64,000 bases of DNA from Bacteroidales bacterium. GTDB lineage: Bacteria > Bacteroidota > Bacteroidia > Bacteroidales > FEN-979. The position numbers and the translations under genes were made by a program. Location: NCBI GenBank assembly GCA_030681475.1, contig JAUXWT010000011.1, positions 1 through 64,000 on the forward strand. Direction: 5' to 3'. Below, piece by piece: positions 1 through 9,549 of the stretch. The notes under the pieces were generated by a model, which worked only from the letters and a program-made list of their open reading frames with translations, made no database searches and had not been told where the DNA came from. Each line of letters begins with the position of its first letter. Position 1 is the first letter of the stretch.

Positions 1-134
1 TTATCAGTATTGTAAATCAGCAAGTTGCGTTTCAAAAATCTCAAAATTGAATTGAAATCGCCGCCATCATAAAATCGTTGTAAAACCCCGTCAATAGTGC
101 GTTTTGAAACATTTATCTTATCCTTAACGCAACG
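1..134 (-). other. Open frame running off the left edge, unknown
   Basis: On the minus strand 44 codons stay open from a TAG at 135-137 to the window edge. The readable peptide contains KINVSKRTIDGVLQRFYDGG. There is no ATG, GTG or TTG at its beginning, so it is either a piece of a gene continuing beyond the window or a relic. I do not recognise a family. Bases 135-187 hold nothing else I can support. Confidence 0.2.
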
Positions 135-187
135 CTACTGATGTTACCATTGAAAAACTTATAATTACCTAAATCTAAAATTGAATG

Positions 188-1141
188 TTATTTAATCGTT
201 TGTATTAAAATATTTTCAGAATTAAATACTAATGATTCAATATCTCTGGAATGAAATAAATGTACTTTTGAATCCCGGATCGTACAATCACTTGCCAAAA
301 CAGGTGTATTAAAAAATAAAGCTTCCTGAATACTTAATGGATCTCCATCGGTTGCTGTTGCACGGATAAACAGATGTGATCTTTTTATTAAGGGCCAGAG
401 TTCTTGTTGTTCCTTTAAAAACATTACGTTATTTTGAATGCCAGATTCTACTATATACTCATTACATTTATGAAAATATCCTTTATTGAAACTGGAGTCA
501 GCTAATCCGAAAATTAAACCAATTTCAGGATAATTAATTTTCAACCGATTTATTAATTCCAGTAGTAAATCTAATCCATATAAATCTACACCATTTGTAA
601 AAGATAAATGCCAGGCCCCGGATGATAATAATGGTCTTCTATCATTGATAAATTCATGAATCTCACTACCATAACCATTGATTATCATTAATTCGGAGTC
701 TAAGATCGGTGGTTTAAATGGATTATAATAGTGATACATTAAGTTACCATAAATAGGCTGCATCTTTTTGATTAAAGAGCGATTAACAACGAAAATTACA
801 TTGCATTTACGAATGAATACTTTTAAACCCCAAAAAATTAACCATGCCTTGTAGGACAAAGGTTTCGAATATGTGATTTCAAAATTATGATTAATAAAGT
901 AAAATTTGCAGCCTTTATTATTTAAGTATAGCTTTAGTAAAAGAGGAACAAGAATTTTCCAACTTGTTGTATGTACGTATATTTTTGTTTTAGTAAGGCA
1001 AAACAATTTCTTAAAATCTCCATAGGTATATTTATTCTTTTCATTAAATACTGGAATATTTTGAGATATTGAGTATCTTAAAACGTGATTTGCAACTCCA
1101 CCAATTGGAGGGGGCAGAGGTCCAATAAATAACTTATCCAT
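188..1141 (-). CDS. Glycosyltransferase, GT-B fold (GT4-like)
   Basis: Likely cytoplasmic glycosyltransferase adding a sugar to a lipid-linked surface glycan. The N-terminus carries GPLPPPIGGVANH (residues 7-19), the usual phosphate-binding start of GT4 enzymes. The C-terminal half has DGDPLSIQEALFFNTPVLAS, the equivalent of the EX7E nucleotide-sugar motif; here the first Glu is Asp (D-x7-E). At 317 residues it is shorter than the usual 360-400, with the loss spread over the middle and the C-terminus. It is the last gene of a minus-strand run of glycan genes, 70 bp after the preceding GT2 gene. Base composition is very AT-rich. Donor and acceptor cannot be read from sequence. Confidence 0.8.
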   Translation of the reverse strand: MDKLFIGPLPPPIGGVANHVLRYSISQNIPVFNEKNKYTYGDFKKLFCLTKTKIYVHTTSWKILVPLLLKLYLNNKGCKFYFINHNFEITYSKPLSYKAWLIFWGLKVFIRKCNVIFVVNRSLIKKMQPIYGNLMYHYYNPFKPPILDSELMIINGYGSEIHEFINDRRPLLSSGAWHLSFTNGVDLYGLDLLLELINRLKINYPEIGLIFGLADSSFNKGYFHKCNEYIVESGIQNNVMFLKEQQELWPLIKRSHLFIRATATDGDPLSIQEALFFNTPVLASDCTIRDSKVHLFHSRDIESLVFNSENILIQTIK

Positions 1142-1211
1142 TAGTAATTTAAATCAATAATAGGTGTAATATACTGGAAAGATGAAATTTAGGATTAGGA
1201 AGGATTATTGA

Positions 1212-2213
1212 TTAAATAAAATCCAGCAAGGGAGACTTTATAATTTTATACAATATAATTGTTATCGGTTTACGAAGTCTATAATTAACACTAACGAAGA
1301 TCTTCATGAAGAATGCTAACAGTAAATACTTACTTTTAATAATTTTAGTAGTAGATAATTTGAGCCTATTATAATAATGCGTTAAAGGGTATTGGTTATT
1401 GTCTCCTCCTTTATAAAAACAGTAAATCAGGAGTTGAAAGTATGAATTTTCTATAATTGGAGATTTAGTGTAAATTAGTAATTCTGCATCAGTAATTCTC
1501 GATAACAAATCAATCTTAGTGCTCAAGGATTCAATTATAAATGATGGATTCGGTTTACTGCCCTGGTTGCTGTGAGTCCGATACTTGATCAATGATTTAT
1601 TTATATAATATAACGGATATTTCGAGACTAATCTAAACCACATTTCGAAATCTTGGGTCACTTTTAGCCTCTCATCAAACAATCCAACATTATCAAAAGC
1701 AGTTTTAGGTATTAAAACAGTATTTCCATTAATAAAGGGCCGTTTCAGAGCGATCAATAGTTGACTGTTATAAATTTCAAAGAACGGTTGAGTTCCTTTA
1801 ATTCTTATTGTTGAGGAAGAAATAACACTTGAATGCTCATCTATAATTTCATGGTCAGAGAAAAGTATAACTTCTTTATTGTCTAAGCTTGATAAATGTT
1901 GAATCTGAGATTCAATCTTGTTATCACAGTAGATATCATCATGACTTAACCAGGAAAAATAATCGCCCTTCATTTGGTGAATACCAAAGTTAAAAGCAGA
2001 GGAAATCCCGCCGTTTGGCTTCTCATAATATTTTATCGTATTTCCAAATGATCTGGCTACTTGCGCAGTATCTCCATTATCATTTGACCCATCATTAACA
2101 ACAATTATTTCAATATTTTTATAAGTTTGATTAATAGCACTTTGTATTGATTCTCTTAAATAGTTTGAACCATTGTGAACTGGGATTACTATAGAAACTA
2201 ATGGGTTAAACAT
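1212..2213 (-). CDS. Glycosyltransferase family 2
   Basis: GT-A fold glycosyltransferase for surface polysaccharide assembly. It starts with LVSIVIPVHNGSNYL, followed by the nucleotide-binding VVNDGSNDNG (about residues 38-47), a metal-binding SHDDIY (about 90-95) and TQDFEMW, the (E/Q)DxxxW-type acceptor-side motif of family 2. Length 333 residues is normal with a C-terminal extension of unassigned function. There is no membrane anchor that I would insist on, though the last 60 residues are hydrophobic-basic and could associate with membrane. It lies 17 bp from the next GT2 gene and is presumably co-transcribed. Substrate unknown. Confidence 0.88.
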   Translation of the reverse strand: MFNPLVSIVIPVHNGSNYLRESIQSAINQTYKNIEIIVVNDGSNDNGDTAQVARSFGNTIKYYEKPNGGISSAFNFGIHQMKGDYFSWLSHDDIYCDNKIESQIQHLSSLDNKEVILFSDHEIIDEHSSVISSSTIRIKGTQPFFEIYNSQLLIALKRPFINGNTVLIPKTAFDNVGLFDERLKVTQDFEMWFRLVSKYPLYYINKSLIKYRTHSNQGSKPNPSFIIESLSTKIDLLSRITDAELLIYTKSPIIENSYFQLLIYCFYKGGDNNQYPLTHYYNRLKLSTTKIIKSKYLLLAFFMKIFVSVNYRLRKPITIILYKIIKSPLLDFI

Positions 2214-2230
2214 AATTGAAAATCTAATTA

Positions 2231-3283
2231 TTAGAAGATTTGAAGATTATAAAACATACACCTTTTTGAAAATCGTCTAATCACTTTCAATAAACTAAAA
2301 GAATTCTCAGCAAATGTGTACCTGAAGTGCTTTCCAAAAAATAGATAGATTGATCCAATAACACTTCTTTTATTATTAATTTTTAAGTGATTATCTAATT
2401 TTAAAGTTTTTTTCTCAAGTATTTTCCTAGCAAACATGAAATGAATACTTGCATGATCATTCCTTTTACAATTAGCTAATTTACGACCTGTATCAATATG
2501 CTTTTGTGCTAAAATTTGCTTTATTTCATCCGTAGAAAATTTACATCGATTCATAATAATCCTTTCCCATTTATTATATAAATAGAGTAACAAATCTGGG
2601 TCTTTTGCTGTCCATCCTACATTTGCTGATCTGTATACAGAATTATATTCCCGATAAAAATACACATGTGTTTTATAATAGTGAAATTCGACACCTGCAC
2701 CCCAAAGTCGGATAATTAGGTCAAAATCATTACCCATGATAGGACAAAGAGGATCCCAACCGCCAACTTCATCCAATAAATATTTTTTATGAAGTGGTGT
2801 TCCTGTTATTAAACCAGTGATTAATAAATATGTTAATTCAACCGACCCTGTTGTTTCAGGAAAATTGTTAGGAACATTTAATGATAATGGGTTCCCCTTT
2901 TCATCAATATCTGTCTTATATCCAAATACTATTTTTTTATCGTTAAAATCGAATAATTCTGACTGCTTTACCTGAGTTTCTATTGCTTCTGGATGTAATA
3001 TATCATCTGAATCAAAGAACTTAACATAAGTTCCCTGAGCAGTTTTTAAACCAACATTCTCTGCAGCGCTTTGTCCGCCATTGCGTATTGAAATTACTGT
3101 TATTTTATCGCCAAATTTTTTTATCTCATTCAGGCTATTATCATTTGAGCCATCATCAACTACTATTATTTCTATATTTCCATATGTTTGATTTACCGCA
3201 CTGTTCACAGATTCGAAAATATATTTCTCCGCATTATAGCATGGGATGATAATAGAAACGAGCGGCTGTTCTTTAAGATCCAT
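2231..3283 (-). CDS. Glycosyltransferase family 2
   Basis: Second GT-A family 2 enzyme of the cluster. Signature segments are LVSIIIPCYNAEKYI at the N-terminus, VVDDGSNDNS (about 40-49), FFDSDDILHPEAI (metal-binding DxDD, about 89-101) and GNDFDLIIRLW, the ED/NDxxxxW-like region. It has 350 residues including a C-terminal tail rich in Lys/Arg. The start codon shares one base with the stop of the upstream methyltransferase (TAATG at 3281-3285), so the two are translationally coupled. Similar to the neighbouring GT2 but clearly a distinct protein. Sugar donor and acceptor are not predictable. Confidence 0.88.
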   Translation of the reverse strand: MDLKEQPLVSIIIPCYNAEKYIFESVNSAVNQTYGNIEIIVVDDGSNDNSLNEIKKFGDKITVISIRNGGQSAAENVGLKTAQGTYVKFFDSDDILHPEAIETQVKQSELFDFNDKKIVFGYKTDIDEKGNPLSLNVPNNFPETTGSVELTYLLITGLITGTPLHKKYLLDEVGGWDPLCPIMGNDFDLIIRLWGAGVEFHYYKTHVYFYREYNSVYRSANVGWTAKDPDLLLYLYNKWERIIMNRCKFSTDEIKQILAQKHIDTGRKLANCKRNDHASIHFMFARKILEKKTLKLDNHLKINNKRSVIGSIYLFFGKHFRYTFAENSFSLLKVIRRFSKRCMFYNLQIF

Positions 3284-4029
3284 TATTTATAGGTTTTAAG
3301 GATTGTTTTTAAAAGCACTCGTAAACTATAGAATATGGATTTAGTAAAAATATTTAGAGCAATATTAAACTCTATTTTACCTGCATGCAAATTTTCTATT
3401 TTTAAAATTGCGGACTTGTATAAATCAGGGTGAATATAACTGCGTATATTTGTGTTATCAGAATTGAATGAAGCTTTATCTGATTTAAATGCTAAAAATA
3501 TGTTTTGTTGATACCACCATTCAATTTTTGTGTTGCCCCAAAACTTCTCTCTAAACACATCTTTACATGAAAAACCCAAATTGTTAAATTTCTGTTGCCA
3601 GTAATCTGGCCATTGTTCATTTAAATGATTTTGTCCTCCGATTTGATTTGGGATTGCCGCAGAAAAGATAATTTTGTCACTTAGTCTGGTCAATGATTTA
3701 ATAAAAATATCAGAGGAATTTTCACCTAAATGTTCGGCAACTTCAAGCGAAATTGCGAGGTCAAACTTTTTGTTAATTGTTATTTCCGATTCTAAATCCT
3801 GTCTTAATATTAAATTATCTTCAATATACAGAAGACTATTTTCAAGGTGCGGTCCATCAATACCAAAAATAGTTTTTACACCGTTTTCTCTAAAAACGTG
3901 AAGCCAAGAACCAAGCCCACAACCAACATCTATTACACTTTTGGGGTTAAATAATTCCATAATGAAAGGCACAATTTCCTTTGGAGCATTTAGATTGTGC
4001 GTCTCCCGATTATGAACATATTTTCTCAT
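3283..4029 (-). CDS. Class I SAM-dependent methyltransferase
   Basis: Probable sugar or glycan methyltransferase. Motif I is SVIDVGCGLGSWLHVF (about residues 31-46) with the following acidic residue in FGIDGPH; motif post-I/II is KFDLAISLEVAEHLGE. This arrangement matches Methyltransf_23/25 type enzymes often encoded among glycosyltransferases. It has 248 residues, complete for the fold plus a C-terminal extension of about 50 residues. It overlaps the downstream GT2 start by one base, so it acts in the same operon. O-methylation of a sugar in the same glycan is an inference from context; lipid or small-molecule substrates cannot be excluded. Confidence 0.8.
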   Translation of the reverse strand: MRKYVHNRETHNLNAPKEIVPFIMELFNPKSVIDVGCGLGSWLHVFRENGVKTIFGIDGPHLENSLLYIEDNLILRQDLESEITINKKFDLAISLEVAEHLGENSSDIFIKSLTRLSDKIIFSAAIPNQIGGQNHLNEQWPDYWQQKFNNLGFSCKDVFREKFWGNTKIEWWYQQNIFLAFKSDKASFNSDNTNIRSYIHPDLYKSAILKIENLHAGKIEFNIALNIFTKSIFYSLRVLLKTILKTYK

Positions 4030-4066
4030 ATAAAAAATTGTTTAGTTACAAAAACGAATCGTTATT

Positions 4067-5506
4067 TTATTTAGAAAACTTTGATCTTATTGTTTCTTTT
4101 AATTGAGAGTAACCCTTCGGTTTAAATCCTTCTACAAGAATAACAAAGGAAAACATCCCCGAAACAACTTGTAACGATAAAATTATAATTGGTTTTGCAT
4201 TGACAAAGAATCCCACCAAATACATCAAAAAGCCCATGACAAAAGCAATAAGAAAAGTAGGAAAAATATCTTTAATTTGATTCAAAGTAGAATATCGTAT
4301 ATATCGTTTTGTATAATAGCTATTCAAAACAACGCCAAAATAATTAAAGATGATGATGCTCAGCAACATCGGTATAATTCCATAAAAGACACCAATGATT
4401 ATAATCGGAATTGTTAATGATGTTTTTATTAATTCAAGGCGAAGGAATAAATCTGAACGCCCGAAAACATTAAGCAAATTTAAATTGAGTGCATTCAGCG
4501 GATAAAATATTCCAGCAATGCAAAGTAGCTGCAAATAGAGTGAAGACGGCAACCATTTTTCACCAATTAGTACTAAAATCAAAGGTTTAGCAATTGCGGC
4601 CATTCCTATCATTATTGTAAAAGAAATTAGCATTGTACTTTTCACTATGCTTTTAAATGTTTCTTGTAGTTTAGGTATATCATGTTGCAATGAAGCTAAT
4701 ACGGGATAACTAACTCGTTCAATTACTGAAGTCAGATTAGCTGAAGGTAAGTTGCTAAACTGTTCTGCTCTTGTGTAATAACCTAATTGAGTCGCAGTAA
4801 AATATTTTCCGATAACGAGATAATAGATATTTTGAGTAGCTCTATAGAGTAATCCGCTGAGAAGTAATTTGGAACCAAATGAGAACATTTCATGGAATGC
4901 CTTTTTGCTAAAAATCATCGAAGGACGCCACTTATTATATATCCAAAGCAAAATAAAAGTGATAAATACACTCAGTATCATTTTTATGATTAAACTCCAC
5001 ACCCCATATCCATAATAGGCAAAAGTAATACCCGTAATACCTGAAATTATTGTTGCAACAATAGAGATCTTAGTTTGATGCTTGAAATTAATATTCTTAA
5101 CTAGTATAGTAAGTTGTATTGCTATTAATGCATAAAGAATTAAATTAATTCCTAATACTCTTAACAATAGCTTTAATACCGGTTCATTAAAATAAGTTCC
5201 AATATTTGGTGCAAAAATGTATAATATAATATAAAATAACAGACTTACTGCCAGATTAAAAAAAAAGACTGTCGAATAATCTGCTTGTGTACAATCTTGC
5301 TTTCTTAACAACGCTTGCCTGAATCCACTATCAATAAAGGATTGAGAAATCGTTATGAAAATTGTAATAATACCGATAAGCCCATAATCATTTGGAGTAA
5401 GTAAACGAGCTAGAATAATCCCAAAAACGAATTGTAACCCATAATTAGTAAAAGAATCTATAAAACTCCACAGGAAACCACTAACTGCTTTTTGTTTTAA
5501 TGACAT
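4067..5506 (-). CDS. Wzx-type polysaccharide flippase (WzxC-like)
   Basis: Integral membrane flippase of the MOP superfamily, expected to move lipid-linked repeat units across the inner membrane. The sequence opens with SGFLWSFIDSFTNYGLQFVF and LARLLTPNDYGLIG, the characteristic start of the WzxC/TuaB-like branch, and has about 12-14 hydrophobic segments over 479 residues, the normal length. Its position between glycosyltransferases and an epimerase supports a capsule or exopolysaccharide role. AT-rich like its neighbours. No Wzy polymerase is recognisable in this cluster; polymerisation may be encoded elsewhere or left of the window. Confidence 0.88.
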   Translation of the reverse strand: MSLKQKAVSGFLWSFIDSFTNYGLQFVFGIILARLLTPNDYGLIGIITIFITISQSFIDSGFRQALLRKQDCTQADYSTVFFFNLAVSLLFYIILYIFAPNIGTYFNEPVLKLLLRVLGINLILYALIAIQLTILVKNINFKHQTKISIVATIISGITGITFAYYGYGVWSLIIKMILSVFITFILLWIYNKWRPSMIFSKKAFHEMFSFGSKLLLSGLLYRATQNIYYLVIGKYFTATQLGYYTRAEQFSNLPSANLTSVIERVSYPVLASLQHDIPKLQETFKSIVKSTMLISFTIMIGMAAIAKPLILVLIGEKWLPSSLYLQLLCIAGIFYPLNALNLNLLNVFGRSDLFLRLELIKTSLTIPIIIIGVFYGIIPMLLSIIIFNYFGVVLNSYYTKRYIRYSTLNQIKDIFPTFLIAFVMGFLMYLVGFFVNAKPIIILSLQVVSGMFSFVILVEGFKPKGYSQLKETIRSKFSK

Positions 5507-5578
5507 TAATAATATATTAGTGGTTTATAAATTATTGATTAAATATATTTAGGATCTGAAATAATAATACTAATAAAT

Positions 5579-6508
5579 TTACTGTCTTTTTAACCATTTA
5601 TAATAATTATACAGGCCTTCTTTTAATCCAATAGTATTCCGAAAACCAAAATCTGTTGATGCTTTTTTGACATCTGCTTTGCAATGTCTGATTTCTCCAA
5701 GCCTTTTTGCGGTATAGATTTTTTGCGTGTTGGAATTAAATACTTCGATCATCATATCAGCTAACTGATTGATAGTTACTGAACTTCCACTTCCCAAATT
5801 ATAAGGTCCTTGTACGTTTTCATTTGTTGCTGCCAAGTAATTTGCTAGTGCGACATCTTCTACATTGATAAAATCCCTTGTTTGTTCACCATCATCATAA
5901 ATAATAATGGGATCCCCTCTTAATATTAAATTAGCCCATATCGGGATGACATTTCCATATGAATCGTACCTTTGGTTCACTCCATAAACATTAAAATATC
6001 TGAGAGCAACTGTCTTAATATTGAAGTGTCTCCCAAACCAAAGACAATGCTTTTCGGCAGCTAATTTACTAACACCATAAGGTGAGTCTGGTTCAATAGG
6101 ATGTTTTTCGTCAATTGGTTGATACATTAGTTCTCCAAAAATCGCTGCGGATGAGGAATAAACAAGTTTATTTATCTTATTTTTTTTGCAGGCGTCAAGG
6201 ACATTTAATGTACCTATAATATTTATTGAACTATCAAACCAAGGGTCATTTAGCGATTTTACATTTCCAATATTAGCAGCTAGATGCAAGACAACATCTT
6301 GTTCCTTAGAAGTACTGATTAATTTTTCTTTATCAAGTATATCTCCTTCGATAAAAGACACTTTTGAAATATCTTTAATGTTTTCAAGATACCCTGTCGA
6401 AAGATTATCATAAATCGTGACATTGCATTTTTTTTCAAGTAAAAGCTTAACAACATTAGATCCAATAAATCCAGCTCCACCAGTTACAAAAAAGTTCTTC
6501 GAGTTCAT
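5579..6508 (-). CDS. NAD-dependent sugar epimerase/dehydratase (extended SDR)
   Basis: Extended short-chain dehydrogenase acting on a nucleotide sugar, most like UDP-glucose/GlcNAc 4-epimerases. The Rossmann motif is VTGGAGFIGSN (about residues 8-18); the catalytic Ser region is SSSAAIFGE and the YxxxK pair is YGVSK (about 144-148); RYFNVYG and RDFINVEDVA are the substrate-side motifs of the GalE group. Length 309 is typical. It is the first gene of the AT-rich block and may supply an epimerised donor to the glycosyltransferases downstream. Exact specificity (Glc/Gal, GlcNAc/GalNAc, or a dehydratase product) cannot be decided. Confidence 0.85.
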   Translation of the reverse strand: MNSKNFFVTGGAGFIGSNVVKLLLEKKCNVTIYDNLSTGYLENIKDISKVSFIEGDILDKEKLISTSKEQDVVLHLAANIGNVKSLNDPWFDSSINIIGTLNVLDACKKNKINKLVYSSSAAIFGELMYQPIDEKHPIEPDSPYGVSKLAAEKHCLWFGRHFNIKTVALRYFNVYGVNQRYDSYGNVIPIWANLILRGDPIIIYDDGEQTRDFINVEDVALANYLAATNENVQGPYNLGSGSSVTINQLADMMIEVFNSNTQKIYTAKRLGEIRHCKADVKKASTDFGFRNTIGLKEGLYNYYKWLKRQ

Positions 6509-6589
6509 ATGTTTGATTGTTGGTATGTGAATTTTAAGTGATTAAGGTTTAAGATTCACTTCCCTGGAAAGGGGAGCGGCCGGGGGTGG

Positions 6590-6752
6590 GAATAGATGAA
6601 ACAACATCGAATGAAAGATGAACCAACCAAGCATGGAAGATGAAACAGAGATGAAACAACGTCGAACCAGGGATGAATGAAATCACCGATTTCAATTTAT
6701 TTTTTATGGGCGAACCAGCCATTCTGCTGTTTCTCTTGTCGATGTATTTATG
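6590..6752. repeat. Diverged intergenic repeat, copy A (in gene-free 6509-7001)
   Basis: The 493-bp spacer 6509-7001 has no gene. Its centre shares an ordered series of blocks with 9550-9692: gaaacaac, catggaaga(t/c)gaaaca, ga(t/c)gaatgaaat, then an A/T run, then tgctgtttctcNtgtcgat. The rest (6760-7001) is AT-rich and I see no further structure in it, apart from an isolated TACGTTTG on the plus strand with no gene behind it. Confidence 0.55.
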
Positions 6753-7001
6753 GGATGTGTGGTATTTGCCTCAGGGGTAAGCATTTAGGGAATAGGGAGC
6801 GAATAGTTTCAAACCGAAATTAATCATCAAAAAGACCACGAGATTTTTTATTGCGCATTTTGTCGTTTTTATTTCAAAAGCACGCAATTTATATTATACA
6901 TAATATGTAGATACACAAGTGTTAATTAACATTTAGTTTTTAGAGATAACTTTACGTTTGTAGTCTAAAATTGACAAATTCAAGAACAGGAAAAACCATA
7001 T

Positions 7002-7943
7002 TCAGCTCCCGGTTCCCTTTATACAATTTACCACCAAATTTGAAAACACCCTTGCCCCCTCATCATTCAAATGGTTCCTGTCGACATACCAAGCAGGGCT
7101 AGTAATAAATATTTCCTGATTTGACAAATCGAAATAATTGACCTTATATTCACTACACAAATCTGAAATGATATTGTTAAAATATTTGTCATGAATGATC
7201 GAATATACGGGAGACCGGACGAATAATAATTGAATTTTTTGTTGCTTGCAAATATTAATAATTTGTGAGAGCGCATTGATTTTATTCCTGTCAGGAAATC
7301 CATATTCAACCTGAATTGTATCAACCTTTTCATTTTTCATTTTTCTGAAAACGGGAACATACCCCTTGATATCTGGTTTTCTATTCCTATTATATTCAAG
7401 GTTTCCAACTGCGATTGTTAATAACAATGAGTTATAGGGATAGACAGAAGAGAAGAGTTTGATCTTTTCCCAAGGCGATCTAAGCGCTGTTATGCTTCTG
7501 ATCTCTTTGTGATCACGAGAATAAGGCAATAAAGAAGATAACCTTTCGTAGGTGTTTGCATTAAATTCAAGCTCTTCAGGATTAATATCCATGATGATCA
7601 ACTTGGGTTGATAGCGTTGTATGATGGTTTTAAAAATGGCATAATTGTATAAAATAAAGTTTCCGTCCCTGCCGGTATTGTAAAAAGTGCCATTAAGACT
7701 GTCCTCAAAAATCTCCGGAACATAATGATGATTTGCCCTGGAGGACCCGAAAACAAGAATGTCGGCTTTGGTGCTGTCAATGGCATAGGTGGTCCTGAAT
7801 AATAAACCGGATGACTGACGGAAGTAAAAGAACTTCAATAATCTCCCAAATCCCAGGTCACATAGAAAAATAATAAATACAATCAGGAAAAACCGTATAA
7901 GAAACCTCTTTATTTGTTGAGAGGAGGATGAGGCGGGTATCAT
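7002..7943 (-). CDS. SGNH-like acyl-esterase/O-acetyltransferase partner
   Basis: Membrane-anchored SGNH-fold protein, probably the periplasmic partner of the adjacent MBOAT acyltransferase. One N-terminal membrane segment (about residues 10-30) precedes block I, ILVFGSSRANHHY, with the candidate nucleophilic Ser; the DxxH dyad is in YVDRNHLND near the C-terminus. This architecture recalls AlgJ/AlgX, PatB and DltD-type partners, although overall similarity is not obvious. The start is taken at ATG 7941-7943; a TTG one codon further upstream is possible. It follows the MBOAT gene by 11 bp. Likely role: acetylating or deacetylating the exported glycan. 313 residues. Confidence 0.65.
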   Translation of the reverse strand: MIPASSSSQQIKRFLIRFFLIVFIIFLCDLGFGRLLKFFYFRQSSGLLFRTTYAIDSTKADILVFGSSRANHHYVPEIFEDSLNGTFYNTGRDGNFILYNYAIFKTIIQRYQPKLIIMDINPEELEFNANTYERLSSLLPYSRDHKEIRSITALRSPWEKIKLFSSVYPYNSLLLTIAVGNLEYNRNRKPDIKGYVPVFRKMKNEKVDTIQVEYGFPDRNKINALSQIINICKQQKIQLLFVRSPVYSIIHDKYFNNIISDLCSEYKVNYFDLSNQEIFITSPAWYVDRNHLNDEGARVFSNLVVNCIKGTGS

Positions 7944-7954
7944 CAATTTAGCTG

Positions 7955-9430
7955 CTAATATTGAAAATAAATAAACTGTCCACCGTCGAAAACTCCGATA
8001 AGCAGGATGAGCATAACCATCGAAACAATGGTGCCGATCCTGATTGCTGAGTATTTATTGTACAGGAGTGAAATCCGGGCATTAAAAAATTCCCTTTTAA
8101 GATCAAGGGTTATCAACATCAGTATTCCAAATATGGCGTATACCAGATTCCCGGGTGATTCATAAAATGGCATGCCATGGGTCAGGAAAATCTTTTTGAT
8201 CACATCAAGGGCTTCGTTTAATGTATTCGATCTGAAAAAGATCCAACTGAACGATACCAGTATAAAAGTCAGGATGATTTTATACAAAATGTACGAAGGT
8301 GTGGTTTTTCGGATTTGAAAACGTTTCCTGATGTTTCTGTTCAATTTCTGCGTCCAGTTTGAATAGGTAAGATATATGCCAAATAAAAGTCCCCACACCA
8401 GGTATGTCCATCCTTCTCCATGCCATAATCCGCAAATGGCAAAGGTGATCATGATTGAAAAAAGGTAGATCCATTTTTCGGTGGCAATAAAAAGATATTG
8501 ATTCTTTTTCATCCTCTTTGAGAAGAACCAGGCCAGGGGGAGAAACACGTAATCCCTGAGCCATGTGGAGAATGTAATGTGCCAGCGGTTCCAGAAATCA
8601 CTTACCGATGTGGCAAAATAGGGACGTCTGAAATTTTCAGTCAGCCTGATCCCGAAAAGTTGGGCCGATCCCAACGCGATATCGGTGTATCCTGAGAAAT
8701 CGGCGTAGATCTGGAAAGCAAAAAATATGGTTGCAATAATCAGTGTAGTTCCATTGTGATGTTCGCTGTTGTTATATACTGCATTTACATAAATTGCCAG
8801 CCGGTCGGCCACAACCAGCTTCTTGAAATATCCCCAAAGCATCAGCTTCAGGCCACCGGTAACAAGATCGTAATCAAAGGCATGAGTTTCACGGAGCTGG
8901 GGTAACAATTTTTGGGGGCGCTCTATTGGACCCTGCGCAATACGTGGGAAAAACAACAAGTACAATGAGAAATATCCGAAATGCCGCTCAGGCAATATGT
9001 TCTTCCTTTTAATCTCCACATGATAGCTGATCACGGTAAATACCAGGTAAGACAATCCCAATGGAATGATCATCCTGGTTACCGGGTCTACACGGTAAAA
9101 CCAATCAACAAAATACAGATTAACTTTAAGGTCAGGAAAGAAGAAGTTGAAATACTTGAAAAAAGCAAGGACCAGGATGTTTATTAAAACAATGATGGTC
9201 AATCCCTGCTTCCCGTGCCCTCGATCATTGACACTGAACAACCACCTCCCGCCAAAATAGTTGCCGATCACAAGCACCCCGATCAGGGCGAAAAAAATCG
9301 GGATGAATGATAAATAATATGCCACACTCGCCAACACCAGCCAAAGCCATCTGAAACGATCCGGGAAAATGTAATACGCTGCCACGATCAGCGGGAGGAA
9401 GAACAGGTAGGAGATGGAGGTGAAAATCAA
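7955..9430 (-). CDS. MBOAT family O-acyltransferase (AlgI/PatA-like)
   Basis: Polytopic membrane O-acyltransferase that passes acetyl groups from the cytoplasm to the periplasmic side for polysaccharide modification. Diagnostic motifs are SDFWNRWHITFSTWLRDYV and the catalytic His in CGLWHGEGWTYLVWG; ARIAQGPIERP-type sequence lies upstream of them. Length 491 residues with about 10-12 hydrophobic helices fits AlgI/PatA/DltB relatives. The start appears to be TTG (9428-9430), because the N-terminus IFTSISYLFFLP matches the family start and no in-frame ATG precedes it. A TTAAG tandem array begins one base upstream of that codon. Paired with the SGNH gene downstream. Confidence 0.88.
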   Translation of the reverse strand: MIFTSISYLFFLPLIVAAYYIFPDRFRWLWLVLASVAYYLSFIPIFFALIGVLVIGNYFGGRWLFSVNDRGHGKQGLTIIVLINILVLAFFKYFNFFFPDLKVNLYFVDWFYRVDPVTRMIIPLGLSYLVFTVISYHVEIKRKNILPERHFGYFSLYLLFFPRIAQGPIERPQKLLPQLRETHAFDYDLVTGGLKLMLWGYFKKLVVADRLAIYVNAVYNNSEHHNGTTLIIATIFFAFQIYADFSGYTDIALGSAQLFGIRLTENFRRPYFATSVSDFWNRWHITFSTWLRDYVFLPLAWFFSKRMKKNQYLFIATEKWIYLFSIMITFAICGLWHGEGWTYLVWGLLFGIYLTYSNWTQKLNRNIRKRFQIRKTTPSYILYKIILTFILVSFSWIFFRSNTLNEALDVIKKIFLTHGMPFYESPGNLVYAIFGILMLITLDLKREFFNARISLLYNKYSAIRIGTIVSMVMLILLIGVFDGGQFIYFQY

Positions 9431-9489
9431 GTATTAAGTGTTAAGTTTTAAGTGTTAAGTTTTAAGTGATTAAGTTTTAAGTGTTAAGG
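9431..9489. repeat. TTAAGTG/TTAAGTTT tandem array
   Basis: Seven or so units of 7-8 bp, all variants of taagttt/taagtga, abut the TTG start of the MBOAT gene. The same unit in inverted orientation lies at 10450-10497, bracketing the HTH and small membrane protein genes, and larger copies occur at 16975-17126 and 17524-17562. Confidence 0.85.
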
Positions 9490-9549
9490 GTAAATCAACC
9501 TCCCGAGGGGGGGCGCCAGATTAAACATAGATTAAACACTCCTTAAAGG

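Noticed and set aside
6960-6985. TACGTTTG on the plus strand as a promoter
   Set aside because: No plus-strand gene follows; the next genes are on the minus strand.
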